A stretch of 64,000 nucleotides of DNA from Caulifigura coniformis (GTDB taxonomy: Bacteria; Planctomycetota; Planctomycetia; Planctomycetales; Planctomycetaceae): contig NZ_CP036271.1 in the NCBI RefSeq assembly GCF_007745175.1, positions 6,597,439 through 6,661,438 on the forward strand, written 5' to 3'. The notes under the pieces are model-generated. The model made no database searches. It was not told the DNA's origin and was given only the letters and a program-made list of their open reading frames with translations. A program made the position numbers and the translations under genes. Below, one piece after another: positions 29,540 to 38,135 of the stretch (the stretch's first letter is position 1; each line of letters starts with the position of its first letter).

Positions 29540-29702
29540 CTCACGTCGCGCAGCAGCGTGAGCATGCGAGTTCACCCCGGCCCCCCATCCTGACCCCGCG
29601 ACCGCCCCGCAACTCACCCCCTTGGCGTCTTCGCGCCTTGGCGGTTCCCCTCTCGCCCACCGCGCAACCCCTCCCCATCAGGTGACCCACCACATCACCA
29701 CT
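29540..29702 (+). repeat. direct repeat unit 2
   Basis: Second copy of the unit at 29271-29433, beginning ctcacgtcgcgcagcagcgt and ending around caggtgacccaccacatcac. It is preceded by gggtgcccc where module A has gggtgccat. Confidence 0.8.
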
Positions 29703-29791
29703 CCGCGCTCTCACCCACCCCCTTCAGGCACGCGCGCAACCCCGGCCGCAAAGGTAGGAAACCACACTTCCTCACTCGGGCCGGCCAAGCC

Positions 29792-30901
29792 ATGACCACC
29801 AAGCCGACGAAACCAGCGAAAACCAAACAGAAACCCGGCCCAAAACCCGCGAAACGACCCGAACCCACCCTCATCCCCCTCGCCGGCCGACGCCAGAAAC
29901 CCATCACCTGGCTCTGGCACGACCGACTCCCCCTCGGAAAAGTCTCGCTCCTCGTCGGTGAGCCCGGCGCCGGAAAATCCTTCCTCTGCCTCGACCTCGC
30001 CGCCCGCATCTCCCGCGGCGTGGACATCGCCCCCGAACCAACCCTCCCCAATCCCGCCGGCGTCCTGCTCCTCTCCGCCGACGACAACGTCGACGACACC
30101 ATCCTGCCAAGGCTCGAAGCCGCCGGTGCCGACCTGAACCGCATCACCCTCCTCTCCAGCTTCGCACCACCCCTCCGCGACGGCCGGCCGCACCGCCTCC
30201 TCTCACTCGCCCGCGACTTCGATCAGCTCGAACAGGCCCTCGACAAACTTCCCGACTGCCGCCTCATCATCATCGACCCGATCAACGCCTATCTCGCCGC
30301 CGTCAGCTCCAACAGCCACACCGCCGTCCGTCGCCTCATGGACCGCCTCGCCCGGCTCGCCGCCACGAAGAACGCCGCCATCCTGCTCGTCTCGCACCCC
30401 CGCAAACAGGCCGGCCCCTCCGCCATCTACCGCCCGCTTGGCTCGCTCGCCTTCGCCGCCGTCGCCCGTGTCGTCCTCATGCTCACCAACGATCCCACCG
30501 TCGCCAACCGCCGCCTGCTGCTCCCCGTCAAGGTGACGTGGAACGCTGCTCCGACGGGCCGGGCCTTCCGCATCGAAGACGGACGCATCGCCTGGGAGCC
30601 CGCCCCCATCCCCTTCACCGCTGACGACGCCTCCATCCTCGCCCTGACCGACGACCGCACCAGCGACCCTCGCCGCAACGCCAAAAACTGGCTGATCGAG
30701 CAGCTCAAGGAAAAGCGGCAACTCGCGGAAGAAATCCATCACCGCGCCCGCGCCGCGGGCATTCCCGTCCGCCTCCTCTGGCAGGCCAAGAAAGACTGCA
30801 AGGTCCGCGCGGTCCTCGATGGCAGGGAGAAACGCTGGTACTGGAAACTCCCCGACATGTGGCTCCGCGATTTCTCCGACGACCTCCTGCAGGTCATCTG
30901 A
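29792..30901 (+). CDS. RepA-like AAA ATPase (RecA fold)
   Basis: 369 residues. A basic Pro/Lys N terminus (KPAKTKQKPGPKPAKRPE), then a RecA-like P-loop ATPase: Walker A GEPGAGKS (56-63), Walker B CRLIIIDPINAY, and further conserved LLSADDN and LLVSHPRK. This resembles RepA/AAA_25 replicative-helicase-like proteins found in mobile elements. The C-terminal third (from about 300) looks like a winged-helix part (QLAEEIHHRARAAGIPVRLL). The coding strand is strikingly rich in C and poor in G, unlike the next gene. It stands alone beside an IS element and repeats with no primase or integrase nearby, so its role is unknown. Confidence 0.85.
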   Translation: MTTKPTKPAKTKQKPGPKPAKRPEPTLIPLAGRRQKPITWLWHDRLPLGKVSLLVGEPGAGKSFLCLDLAARISRGVDIAPEPTLPNPAGVLLLSADDNVDDTILPRLEAAGADLNRITLLSSFAPPLRDGRPHRLLSLARDFDQLEQALDKLPDCRLIIIDPINAYLAAVSSNSHTAVRRLMDRLARLAATKNAAILLVSHPRKQAGPSAIYRPLGSLAFAAVARVVLMLTNDPTVANRRLLLPVKVTWNAAPTGRAFRIEDGRIAWEPAPIPFTADDASILALTDDRTSDPRRNAKNWLIEQLKEKRQLAEEIHHRARAAGIPVRLLWQAKKDCKVRAVLDGREKRWYWKLPDMWLRDFSDDLLQVI

Positions 30902-31123
30902 CGCGCTGACGCACAAACCGCGCAATGCTTGCAACACTCACTCAAATTCCCAACGACAGGGGCCCGATCGACCCCGAAATCTCCGGCCCGACGAGGGCGG
31001 TCGGACGGCCATCAAAACCCGCCACCCACGCCGCCCCTCTTGCCCCGCTCCGCCCCGCCCGGAACAATCGGGCATCGGAAGCCTCTGGCCGCTCGGGGGA
31101 TTCGATTCACCCTGCGAACGCCC

Positions 31124-32389
31124 GTGTCTCTCAAGCTCGAACTGCCGACTCTTCAGAACTGGAGCTGCCACAATTGCGGGGGCTGCTGCAAGCAGCATGG
31201 CATTTTCATCACCGAGGCCGAGAAGGAACGGATCGAGTCGCAGGGGTGGAACGAATCGAACGGCGTCCCCAGGGATCAGCCGATCTTCGTGAAGATGGGG
31301 GGCGTGGTCGGGAAGGCCTGGCATCGGCTGGCGCACAAACCCGATGGCGGGTGCGTGTTTCTCGATGAAAAAGGGCTGTGCCGGATTCATGCGAAGTTCG
31401 GTGAGCCGGCCAAGCCGCTGGCGTGCCGCATCTATCCGTATGCGTTTCACCCCACGGGCAAGGGGGTGACGATCGGGCTGCGGTTCAGTTGCCCATCTGT
31501 GGTGGCGAACGTCGGGCAGCCGGTGTCGAAGCAGCGCGGGGAGTTGCTGGAGCTGGCGCGGCAGGTGGTTCCGGCCAACCTGGAGAAGGCGAAGCCTCCC
31601 GCGATCTCGCCAAAGGAGACGATTCCGTGGCCCGATTTTCACCGCGTCATCGCGGCCCTCGATGATTCGTTCGAGGATGAATCGGAACCGTTCCTGCAAC
31701 GACTGCTGGCGACGATCACCTGGACGACGCTCTTGGGGGACGCGACGTTTGCGAAGATCCAGGGAGAGCGGGTCGACGAGCTTTTGGGGATCCTGCGCGA
31801 GGCGGCCTGGGAGGCGACTCCGGAGAGTGCCGACGAAGTGCAGGAGCCGAGTGCGGTGGGGCGGACGCAGTTCCGTCTGCTGGCCGGTCATTATGCCCGG
31901 AAGGACACGTATGGCTCGAAGGACAACACGCTGCTGGGCCGGCTGCGGTTGTTACGGAGTGCTTTGAAGCTGACGGCGGGCAAGGGTCGGCTGCCGGCGA
32001 TTCAGTCGACGTTCAGGGAAGTGCCGTTCGAGGAGCTGGAGCAGCCGTTCGGTGTTCCGGAGGGGACGGACGCGCTCTTCACGCGATATTTCCGGGTGAA
32101 GATCCAGGGGCTGAGTTTTTGCGGGCCGGCGTATTACCACGTGCCGCTGGTGGAGGGGTTCCAGAGTCTGGCGCTGGTGTATCCGGCGGTGATGTGGATC
32201 GGCCGGTGGCTGGCGGCCAGTCATGGGCGATCGACGCTGGCGTTTGAAGATGTGGCTGACGCGCTTTCGATTGCGGACCACCATCACGGTTATTCGCCGG
32301 CGTTCGGGACGTGGGGGTTCCGGAAGCGGGTGCGGACGCTGGCGGAGCTGAATGATGTGGCGGCGCTGAGTGCGTGGTACAGCCGGTGA
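31124..32389 (+). CDS. YkgJ-family cysteine cluster protein
   Basis: About 421 residues. The N-terminal metal-binding cluster is SCHNCGGCCKQHG (C-x2-C-x2-CC) with further Cys in GGCVFLDEKGLCRIH and KPLACRIYPYAFHP, as in the YkgJ/UPF0153 family that probably binds zinc or iron. The rest (from about residue 130) is a long extension not seen in short family members. No function is known. I start it at the GTG at 31124, where the family-like sequence begins; the open frame goes up to 30929 but those residues look like random Pro-rich translation. Confidence 0.82.
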   Translation: MSLKLELPTLQNWSCHNCGGCCKQHGIFITEAEKERIESQGWNESNGVPRDQPIFVKMGGVVGKAWHRLAHKPDGGCVFLDEKGLCRIHAKFGEPAKPLACRIYPYAFHPTGKGVTIGLRFSCPSVVANVGQPVSKQRGELLELARQVVPANLEKAKPPAISPKETIPWPDFHRVIAALDDSFEDESEPFLQRLLATITWTTLLGDATFAKIQGERVDELLGILREAAWEATPESADEVQEPSAVGRTQFRLLAGHYARKDTYGSKDNTLLGRLRLLRSALKLTAGKGRLPAIQSTFREVPFEELEQPFGVPEGTDALFTRYFRVKIQGLSFCGPAYYHVPLVEGFQSLALVYPAVMWIGRWLAASHGRSTLAFEDVADALSIADHHHGYSPAFGTWGFRKRVRTLAELNDVAALSAWYSR

Positions 32390-32507
32390 GGGAAATGATG
32401 CGGCCCGGCGGGGTCGCCGCGGGGGCTTCGGGGGGGGAATGCTGCGTGCGAGGCGCGCCGGTTTGCAGGGGCGCGATGGCGGGCCAGCACTGGAATGCCA
32501 GGGGGCG

Positions 32508-33101
32508 TTACAGCGAGCCTTTGGAGGAGGGGACGCCGGTCTGACGGGGGTCGATGGTGACGGCCTGGCGAAGTGCGCGGGCGGTGCCTTTGAAGATCGC
32601 TTCGGCGATGTGGTGGCTGTTGTCGCCGTAGTGCAGGAGGACGTGGTAGTTGAAAAGTCCGTTCACGGACACGGCCTGCCAGAACTCGCGGATGAGTTCG
32701 GTGTCGAAGGTGCCGATCTTCTGGCTGGGGAAGTGGAAGCCGTGGGCGAAGTAGAAGCGGCCGGAGAGATCGAGGGCGACGGTGACGAGCGTTTCCTCCA
32801 TAGGGAGAGTGATGCTTCCGTAGCGGACGATTCCTTTTTTGTCGTCAAGGGCTTTGAGGAGGGCCTGACCGAGGCAGATGCCGACGTCTTCGGTGGTGTG
32901 ATGGTCGTCGATGTGGAGGTCGCCGACGGCTTTGACGGTGAGGTCGAAGAGGCCGTGCTTGGCGAGGAGGGTGAGCATGTGGTCGAGGAAGCCGACGCCA
33001 GTGTCGATATCGGCCTGGCCGGTGCCGTCGAGGTTCAGCGACAGGGAGATTTCGGTTTCGCCCGTTTTTCGGGAGATCGAGGCGGTGCGGGGGGTGCTCA
33101 T
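32508..33101 (-). CDS. hisB: imidazoleglycerol-phosphate dehydratase
   Basis: Sixth step of histidine synthesis: dehydrates imidazoleglycerol phosphate to imidazoleacetol phosphate. 197 residues, the length of the monofunctional enzyme. Manganese-binding His motifs are visible: GFLDHML (near residue 38), [11 protein letters not shown] (near 66), [17 protein letters not shown] (near 160). No other his gene is adjacent, so histidine genes are scattered, as is common in planctomycetes. Confidence 0.97.
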   Translation of the reverse strand: MSTPRTASISRKTGETEISLSLNLDGTGQADIDTGVGFLDHMLTLLAKHGLFDLTVKAVGDLHIDDHHTTEDVGICLGQALLKALDDKKGIVRYGSITLPMEETLVTVALDLSGRFYFAHGFHFPSQKIGTFDTELIREFWQAVSVNGLFNYHVLLHYGDNSHHIAEAIFKGTARALRQAVTIDPRQTGVPSSKGSL

Positions 33102-33348
33102 GCGGGAATTCTGCGGGTCGGTGGGCGGAGGGTCAATTTGGTCCGCGAAATTCGCCGGCTCCGGCGTACATCAGACCGCGGTCTGGGACGGTGGTTCCAA
33201 AGATTCGGGGCGGTTCCGGTGTGAAACCGGGGGCTTTCTGACGTGCGGGAGGGGTGTGGGGACCGGCCGTCGGCTGTTTCGTCGCCCCGGGACGGCCGGA
33301 AAAACGCCGCCTACGCTTCCGGGGACGAATGTTTAAACTGCGGTCGTT

Positions 33349-34008
33349 ATGGATCAGCAGGAACTTATTGAACGACTCATCCGGTGGACGCTGCTTGTGG
33401 TCTCGCTGTCGGTCCACGAGTGGGCCCATGCGTGGTCGGCGTACAAGCTCGGTGACGACACGGCCGCGAGGATGGGGCGTCTGACGTTCAATCCGCTGGT
33501 GCACATCGACCTTGTGGGGACGGTGATCCTGCCGCTTTTGAACGCGCCGATCGGTTGGGCCAAGCCGGTTCCCGTGCAGCCACATCGCTTCGACCGGAAG
33601 TACTCACCGGCGTTCGGCATGCTGCTGACGGCGATTGCGGGTCCGATTTCGAACATCGTGCTGGCGGTGATCGGGACCTTGATCTTTGCCGGCGCGACGC
33701 ATTTCCGGTTCAGTCATCCGGAGGCGTTCGAGGCGACGATCGTGATCCTGATCCAGTTCATCCTGATGAATATTGCGCTGGCGGTGTTCAACATGATTCC
33801 CATTCCTCCGCTGGATGGGAGCCGCGTGGCGAACTACTTCATGCCGTACTCACTGCGCCCCGCATGGGAGCAGATCGAGGAGTTCAGCATGTACATCCTG
33901 ATCGGCGTGTTCGTGATGCTGCGATACAGCGAAACCAACATTCTCTCCGGCCCCGTGGAGTGGATCTTCAGCTGGCTGCTCTTCCTGGCCCGGCCGCTGA
34001 TGGGATGA
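33349..34008 (+). CDS. site-2-protease-like M50 family membrane metalloprotease
   Basis: 219 residues with about five transmembrane helices. Zinc-binding motif HEWAHAW (HExxH) near residue 24 and the third ligand in NMIPIPPLDGSRV near residue 150 (N-x-P-x-PPLDG). This short form without PDZ domain is the FtsH/SpoIVFB-like or rhomboid-like site-2 protease group. The substrate is unknown. A perfect hairpin terminator follows the stop. Confidence 0.93.
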   Translation: MDQQELIERLIRWTLLVVSLSVHEWAHAWSAYKLGDDTAARMGRLTFNPLVHIDLVGTVILPLLNAPIGWAKPVPVQPHRFDRKYSPAFGMLLTAIAGPISNIVLAVIGTLIFAGATHFRFSHPEAFEATIVILIQFILMNIALAVFNMIPIPPLDGSRVANYFMPYSLRPAWEQIEEFSMYILIGVFVMLRYSETNILSGPVEWIFSWLLFLARPLMG

Positions 34009-34019
34009 GCGAAACGCAA

Positions 34020-34052
34020 AGCCCCCCGGCCGCAGGGTGCGGCCGGGGGGCT
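34020..34052. terminator. perfect 15-bp hairpin terminator, bidirectional
   Basis: agccccccggccgca (34020-34034), loop ggg, tgcggccggggggct (34038-34052). Perfectly complementary. It lies between convergent genes (M50 peptidase and the STN-like protein) and is preceded by aaa and followed by a few T, so it suits both directions. Confidence 0.88.
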
Positions 34053-34086
34053 GGTTGATCCTGGAGCGGACGTTCGCGCAGTGCGC

Positions 34087-35424
34087 TCAAGGGGCGGCGG
34101 CCTGGAGGTCTTCCAGCAGGGCCGCGATTTCGCGATGGGCCGACTGCGATTGGGTGATGACGAGGACGCCGGGCAGGACTTCCATGACGCCGGTCGGCGG
34201 GTCACCGTAGTGCACGATCTCGACCGCGTTGACGACAGCTTCGAGGGCAGCGATGGCGCCGCCGGTGAGGAGTTGTCCGACTCCTGCGAGGTCTTCGGCC
34301 GTCAGCTCGGGGGGCTTCACTGGAATGGCCGTCGGTGGAACGACGACCGGGCCGACGCTGAGGGTCGCGCCGGAGGCCTGAATGATCTCCTGCGGCAGGA
34401 GTTCATTGGCGACGGCGACGCTCGGCAGTTTGAAGGGGCCCTTCGGGAAGCGGGCCGCGAGGCGGTCGGCGATCTCGGTCGCCTGGCTGCGCCAGCTCCA
34501 CGGACGGATCGAATGGCAGATGGTTTTGGCAACCTGTTCGGGCGGGAGTCCTTTGAGTTGTCCGATCCGATAGACGCGGGTTTCCTTCACGGCGTTGGCC
34601 CGCAGCCTGGTCGTGATCACCACGGAGCGGCCGTCGATGAGGTAATCGAGGGTGAAGGCGCGGGTGATGATAGGCATCTCGTCGTTCAAGCCCGAGATGG
34701 GAGGCGCGGCGGCCGCAAGCAGCTGGTCGAGGGCTTCGCCGACGGTGACGCCGGTCAGCGCGAGGGCAGATGGAGAGATCGGCCGGGCCGACAGAAACTG
34801 GTGCGGAAGGGCGTCATCCTCCGAGGCGGGCTCGGAAGCGTCCTGATTCTGGTCCGGCGCCGGTTGGAGCGCCTCCGGGAGCGCTTCAGTGGTCGGCGTG
34901 ACGGCCTCGGGGGAGTCTGCCGGGATCGACGAGATGGAAGCGACGGCTGCCGGCGGCGCATAGGTCGACGGCGCGGAACCGGGGGACTTCGCGGGGGTCG
35001 TCTCCGCTTCACCTGCGGGGCCGAAGTTCGTGACACGGCGTTCCAGGCCGTCGAATGAGCCGGGACGATAGGGCTTGAGATGGGGGGACGGCGCGGCGTC
35101 CTTCCAGACGAGCAGGGGGCCTGAGGTCTGTTTCAGCCTATTGCCGAACAGTGCCTCCGCGCTGCCGCCGAGCATCTGCAGGGAGGCGGCATCCCAGCGG
35201 ATCGCCAGGCCGTGTTTCTCCCGGACATGGACGATGAAGCCATCGATATTGATCGGCTCGGAGTTCGGTTGAGTCCAGTCGAGCGGTTGGGCCAGGATTG
35301 CTTCGACCGCTTCGCGCTGCCGGGATCGGCTCATGCGAACCGGCTCGGCTGCCTGGGTGAGTTCCGGTATGGACAGGCCGGTCAGTAGGCAACACGAGAC
35401 CAGCGTGCGACGTATTCCCGCCAT
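34087..35424 (-). CDS. exported protein with STN-like domains, function unknown
   Basis: About 445 residues. Signal peptide near the start (RRTLVSCCLLTGLSIPELTQ, then AAEP). Two segments resemble the secretin/TonB short N-terminal domain: PINIDGFIVHVREKHGLAIR (about residues 60-90) and VTVGEALDQLLAAAAP to YLIDGRSVVITTRLRA (about 245-300), followed by TRVYRIGQL. A long Pro/Ala/Glu-rich linker (about 135-215) separates them. In planctomycetes such proteins often lack the secretin pore, as here. The start at 35424 has a GGAG just ahead; the frame is open to 35505. Confidence 0.75.
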   Translation of the reverse strand: MAGIRRTLVSCCLLTGLSIPELTQAAEPVRMSRSRQREAVEAILAQPLDWTQPNSEPINIDGFIVHVREKHGLAIRWDAASLQMLGGSAEALFGNRLKQTSGPLLVWKDAAPSPHLKPYRPGSFDGLERRVTNFGPAGEAETTPAKSPGSAPSTYAPPAAVASISSIPADSPEAVTPTTEALPEALQPAPDQNQDASEPASEDDALPHQFLSARPISPSALALTGVTVGEALDQLLAAAAPPISGLNDEMPIITRAFTLDYLIDGRSVVITTRLRANAVKETRVYRIGQLKGLPPEQVAKTICHSIRPWSWRSQATEIADRLAARFPKGPFKLPSVAVANELLPQEIIQASGATLSVGPVVVPPTAIPVKPPELTAEDLAGVGQLLTGGAIAALEAVVNAVEIVHYGDPPTGVMEVLPGVLVITQSQSAHREIAALLEDLQAAAP

Positions 35425-35713
35425 AGTGACACTCCATTGCGTCAAGATTCCTGAAAGCATCAAGCCCGTGCCCATGAGCATGCCCGCGGGATTCCGAATC
35501 GTCAATCAAAAAGCACTGGGCATCAGGTGACGGGGGGCTGCCGACCCGCGCTCGCCGGGCGTCCGACTGTGGGGAGGATCCCGGCGACGTCTGCTCGGGC
35601 GGAACCAGCGTCATCCGTTGATTGGCATCGGCACGCCTGACCTCGCAGCGGGTGGGCGTTATGATTCCCCACCCGATCCGATCGACCACCTTTTGCCAGG
35701 ACGCCGCCCGGCC
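35425..35713. promoter_or_regulatory. divergent promoter region
   Basis: The 289-base gap between the STN-like gene (leftward) and the TIM-barrel isomerase gene (rightward). It must hold both start sites. No operator or clear promoter boxes could be picked out by eye. Confidence 0.35.
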
Positions 35714-36616
35714 ATGATGCGCTTCCGTCGCCGAGCCCTTCTGAAGTCATCCGTCCTGGCCGGAGCCACGAATCTTGCTCCGTCCCTCTTCGGCCGGACG
35801 CAGGAAACGCCCGAAGAACTCAAGAAGATCGGCAGCGCGACGAAGACCCGCTTCGCGGTGAACGTCGAGATGTGGTGGACGAACCTGCCGTTTCTGGACC
35901 GCATCCGTCGCACGGCCGAGCTGGGGTTCCCGGCGATCGAGTTCTGGCCGCTGAAAGGGAAAGACCTTCCCGCGATTGCGGCCCTGACAAAAGAACTGGG
36001 CGTGGAAGTGGCCCAGTTCACGGCGTGGGGCTTCAAGCCGGGGATGAACGATCCGGCCAATCATGACGCATTCGAGGCGGCGATTGTCGAGGCCTGTTCG
36101 GCCGCCAAACAGCTCCGCTGCAAGCTGGCGACGGTCGTCGCGGGGGACGACATCCCGGGCATGTCGCAGGAAGAGATGCATGCCAACGTCATCACAGCGC
36201 TTAAGCGCGTGGCGCCGATTGCCGAGCAGCACGACCTGACGCTCATCCTCGAGCCGATGAACATCCGCGTGAACCACAAGGGGCATTGCCTGTACGGCAG
36301 CGGCCCGACGATGCGGATCGTTCAGGAAGTCGCATCGACGCACGTCAAAATCAACTGGGATCTGTATCACATGCAGATCACCGAGGGAGACCTGTGCGGC
36401 CACCTCAAGGAGGGACTCGAGAGCAAGACGATCGGCTACCTGCAGCTGGCCGATCATCCCGGACGTCATGAGCCGGGCACGGGCGAAGTGCATTACAACC
36501 GTGTGCTGAAAGAGGCCTACGATCTGGGGTATCGTGGCTACGTCGGCCTGGAATGCACTCCGCTGAAAGATGAAGTCACCGCCGCCCGACGAGTCGCCGC
36601 CGCCGACATCTGGTGA
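35714..36616 (+). CDS. hydroxypyruvate isomerase-like TIM-barrel protein (exported)
   Basis: 300 residues of the xylose-isomerase-like TIM-barrel family. Twin-arginine-like signal at the start (RFRRRALLKSSVLAGA). Metal and catalytic residues appear in LILEPMN (Glu), INWDLYHMQ (Asp/His), LQLADHPGRHEPGTGE (His) and GLECTP (Glu), the pattern of hydroxypyruvate isomerase (Hyi). A Tat-exported form points to a role outside the cytoplasm, where the substrate is unknown. Start at ATG 35714 (or 35717). The 2Fe-2S gene follows after 37 bases in the same direction. Confidence 0.88.
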   Translation: MMRFRRRALLKSSVLAGATNLAPSLFGRTQETPEELKKIGSATKTRFAVNVEMWWTNLPFLDRIRRTAELGFPAIEFWPLKGKDLPAIAALTKELGVEVAQFTAWGFKPGMNDPANHDAFEAAIVEACSAAKQLRCKLATVVAGDDIPGMSQEEMHANVITALKRVAPIAEQHDLTLILEPMNIRVNHKGHCLYGSGPTMRIVQEVASTHVKINWDLYHMQITEGDLCGHLKEGLESKTIGYLQLADHPGRHEPGTGEVHYNRVLKEAYDLGYRGYVGLECTPLKDEVTAARRVAAADIW

Positions 36617-36653
36617 GCCCACCTGGCCCCCTGTTCCTGGAATCGTGTTTCCC

Positions 36654-37124
36654 ATGGCCCGCAAACGCGTCATCACCGCCACGATCAACGGCCGCGAAGA
36701 GAGCTTTCTCTGCGAACCGCGTCAGACGCTCCTGGAAGTCCTGCGTGAGACGCTCGACCTGACGGGGACCAAGGAAGGCTGTTCCAACGGCAACTGCGGC
36801 GCGTGCACGGTAATCCTGAACGGCCGGCCTGTGGTGAGCTGCCTGGTGCTGGCGGTCGAGTGCGAAGGGGCCGAACTGCAGACGATCGAAGGGGTGGCCG
36901 ACAAGGAGAACCTGGCGCCGATCCAGAAATGCTTTCTTGAAAACGCGGCCCTGCAGTGCGGCATCTGCACGCCGGGGTTCATCATGTCGGCCCGGCATCT
37001 TCTCTCGGAGAACCCGCATCCGACGGAGCAGGAGATCCGTTTCTCGCTGGCGGGCAATCTGTGCCGGTGCACGGGGTATGACAAGATCGTGAAAGCGGTG
37101 CAGGCGACGGCTGAGCTGACCTGA
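36654..37124 (+). CDS. 2Fe-2S protein, CoxS/XdhC-type small subunit of a molybdenum hydroxylase
   Basis: 156 residues. First (plant-type) cluster GCSNGNCGACTVILNG and the second, C-terminal cluster CGICTPGF and GNLCRCTGYDKI, the full set of eight cysteines for two [2Fe-2S] centres. Such proteins pass electrons within xanthine dehydrogenase or CO-dehydrogenase-like enzymes. The molybdenum (CoxL) and FAD (CoxM) subunits are not present in this window, so it is an orphan here, possibly cotranscribed with the isomerase. Confidence 0.93.
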   Translation: MARKRVITATINGREESFLCEPRQTLLEVLRETLDLTGTKEGCSNGNCGACTVILNGRPVVSCLVLAVECEGAELQTIEGVADKENLAPIQKCFLENAALQCGICTPGFIMSARHLLSENPHPTEQEIRFSLAGNLCRCTGYDKIVKAVQATAELT

Positions 37125-37157
37125 GACCTGGGCGATGCGGCGACAAATCAGAGCGCC

Positions 37158-37487
37158 TCACGAGAGCAGAACGTACGCCAGCATCATCCCGGTGAACGCT
37201 CCCTGAAACGCGATCACTCCGATCAGAAGCGCCGAAAGTCCGGCCGAGTCATCCCGGACGAGCCTCGCGAGAAACGCCTCGATCCCCAGCAGCACGCTCG
37301 CGGCAAACAGAACATTGATCACGCCGTCGAAGCGAGTCGGCGGAATGCCGTTTGCCGGCATCGCAAGGAATTCGTCGGGAACGTCGAGAGCCTTTCTGAC
37401 GATGGCCAGCACGACCATCGGAATGAGCCAGATCCCGGCGCGGCGGAGGCGAACGCGCATCGGAGGTTTGGCCAGGCGCTCGTTCAT
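37158..37487 (-). CDS. small membrane protein of unknown function
   Basis: 109 residues with three hydrophobic segments (GIWLIPMVVLAIV near 19-31, VINVLFAASVLLGIEAFLA near 57-75, LSALLIGVIAFQGAFTGMML near 85-105). No recognised family. It follows the pspA gene by 10 bases on the same strand, so it is probably cotranscribed and could be a partner at the membrane. Confidence 0.75.
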   Translation of the reverse strand: MNERLAKPPMRVRLRRAGIWLIPMVVLAIVRKALDVPDEFLAMPANGIPPTRFDGVINVLFAASVLLGIEAFLARLVRDDSAGLSALLIGVIAFQGAFTGMMLAYVLLS

Positions 37488-37497
37488 GGAACCTCGC

Positions 37498-38028
37498 CTA
37501 CTTGCCGACTTCTTTCTTCAGGGCGGCGAGTTCGTCGTCGACGTTCCAGGTTGAACCGGCCGACACCTCGACCGGGGAGGACTTGAGCAATCCGGCTTCG
37601 TCGTCACCCGGCAGTCCGGCGCGGCGGCGCTCGGCATCGTGCAGCCGGGCTTCGAGAGCAGCCTGGGTGGTCTGAAGGTGACGGCAGGTGGCGGCGGCGG
37701 CGCCTCGCTGCTGTTCCAGCCCCGCGATCAGCGCTTCGACTTCCTTCTTGCGCATCAGCGCCAGCCGGGCCTGGTTCTCGTCGTTCCGTTCGAGGTGAGC
37801 CTTGGCGCGGGTCATCCAGCCGTCGATCTGGCTCTTTTGCTCGGCGATCTCGGCTTCGATCTTTTCGAGGTTGCGGGCGGCCGTCGCAGCGCTGCGGTGG
37901 GCCCCCGCGACGCCGTCCTTCATTTCCCGGATAATCTGTTCAAGAGCCTCCTGCGGGTTCTCCGACTCCTTGAGGAGCAGGGTCAGGTTGCAGGTGACGA
38001 TATCGGTCAGGCGGCTGAAGTAAGGCAT
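37498..38028 (-). CDS. pspA: PspA/IM30 family protein
   Basis: About 176 residues, nearly all coiled coil. The N-terminal amphipathic helix FSRLTDIVTCNLTLLL and the following NPQEALEQIIREMKDGV are typical for PspA/Vipp1, which bind and stabilise stressed inner membranes. It is shorter than E. coli PspA (222). It lies between an ECF sigma gene and a three-helix membrane gene on one strand. Start is taken at the ATG at 38028 (MPYFSRL); an ATG two codons upstream (38034) is possible. Confidence 0.88.
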   Translation of the reverse strand: MPYFSRLTDIVTCNLTLLLKESENPQEALEQIIREMKDGVAGAHRSAATAARNLEKIEAEIAEQKSQIDGWMTRAKAHLERNDENQARLALMRKKEVEALIAGLEQQRGAAAATCRHLQTTQAALEARLHDAERRRAGLPGDDEAGLLKSSPVEVSAGSTWNVDDELAALKKEVGK

Positions 38029-38135
38029 GGTCATCAAGCGTTTCGTGAAACAGAGGGTTCGCCGCCACCGGGGAATCTGAGTGAAACGACGCCTTCTGCG
38101 CGATGGATCAATGTCTCTCGAATGTGAACGGCATT

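Larger units (their letters stand above)
29262..29791. other. 530-base intergenic stretch made of repeats
   Basis: Between the IS4 element and the RepA-like ATPase gene. It consists of two direct repeats of about 160 bases (29271-29433 and 29540-29702) with module C between them. No gene is likely. The promoter of the ATPase gene must lie in its last part, but no clear boxes are visible. Confidence 0.65.

Noticed and set aside
27600-30930. intact defence island or prophage
   Set aside because: One truncated gene, one IS and one orphan ATPase; no restriction, toxin, integrase or capsid genes.
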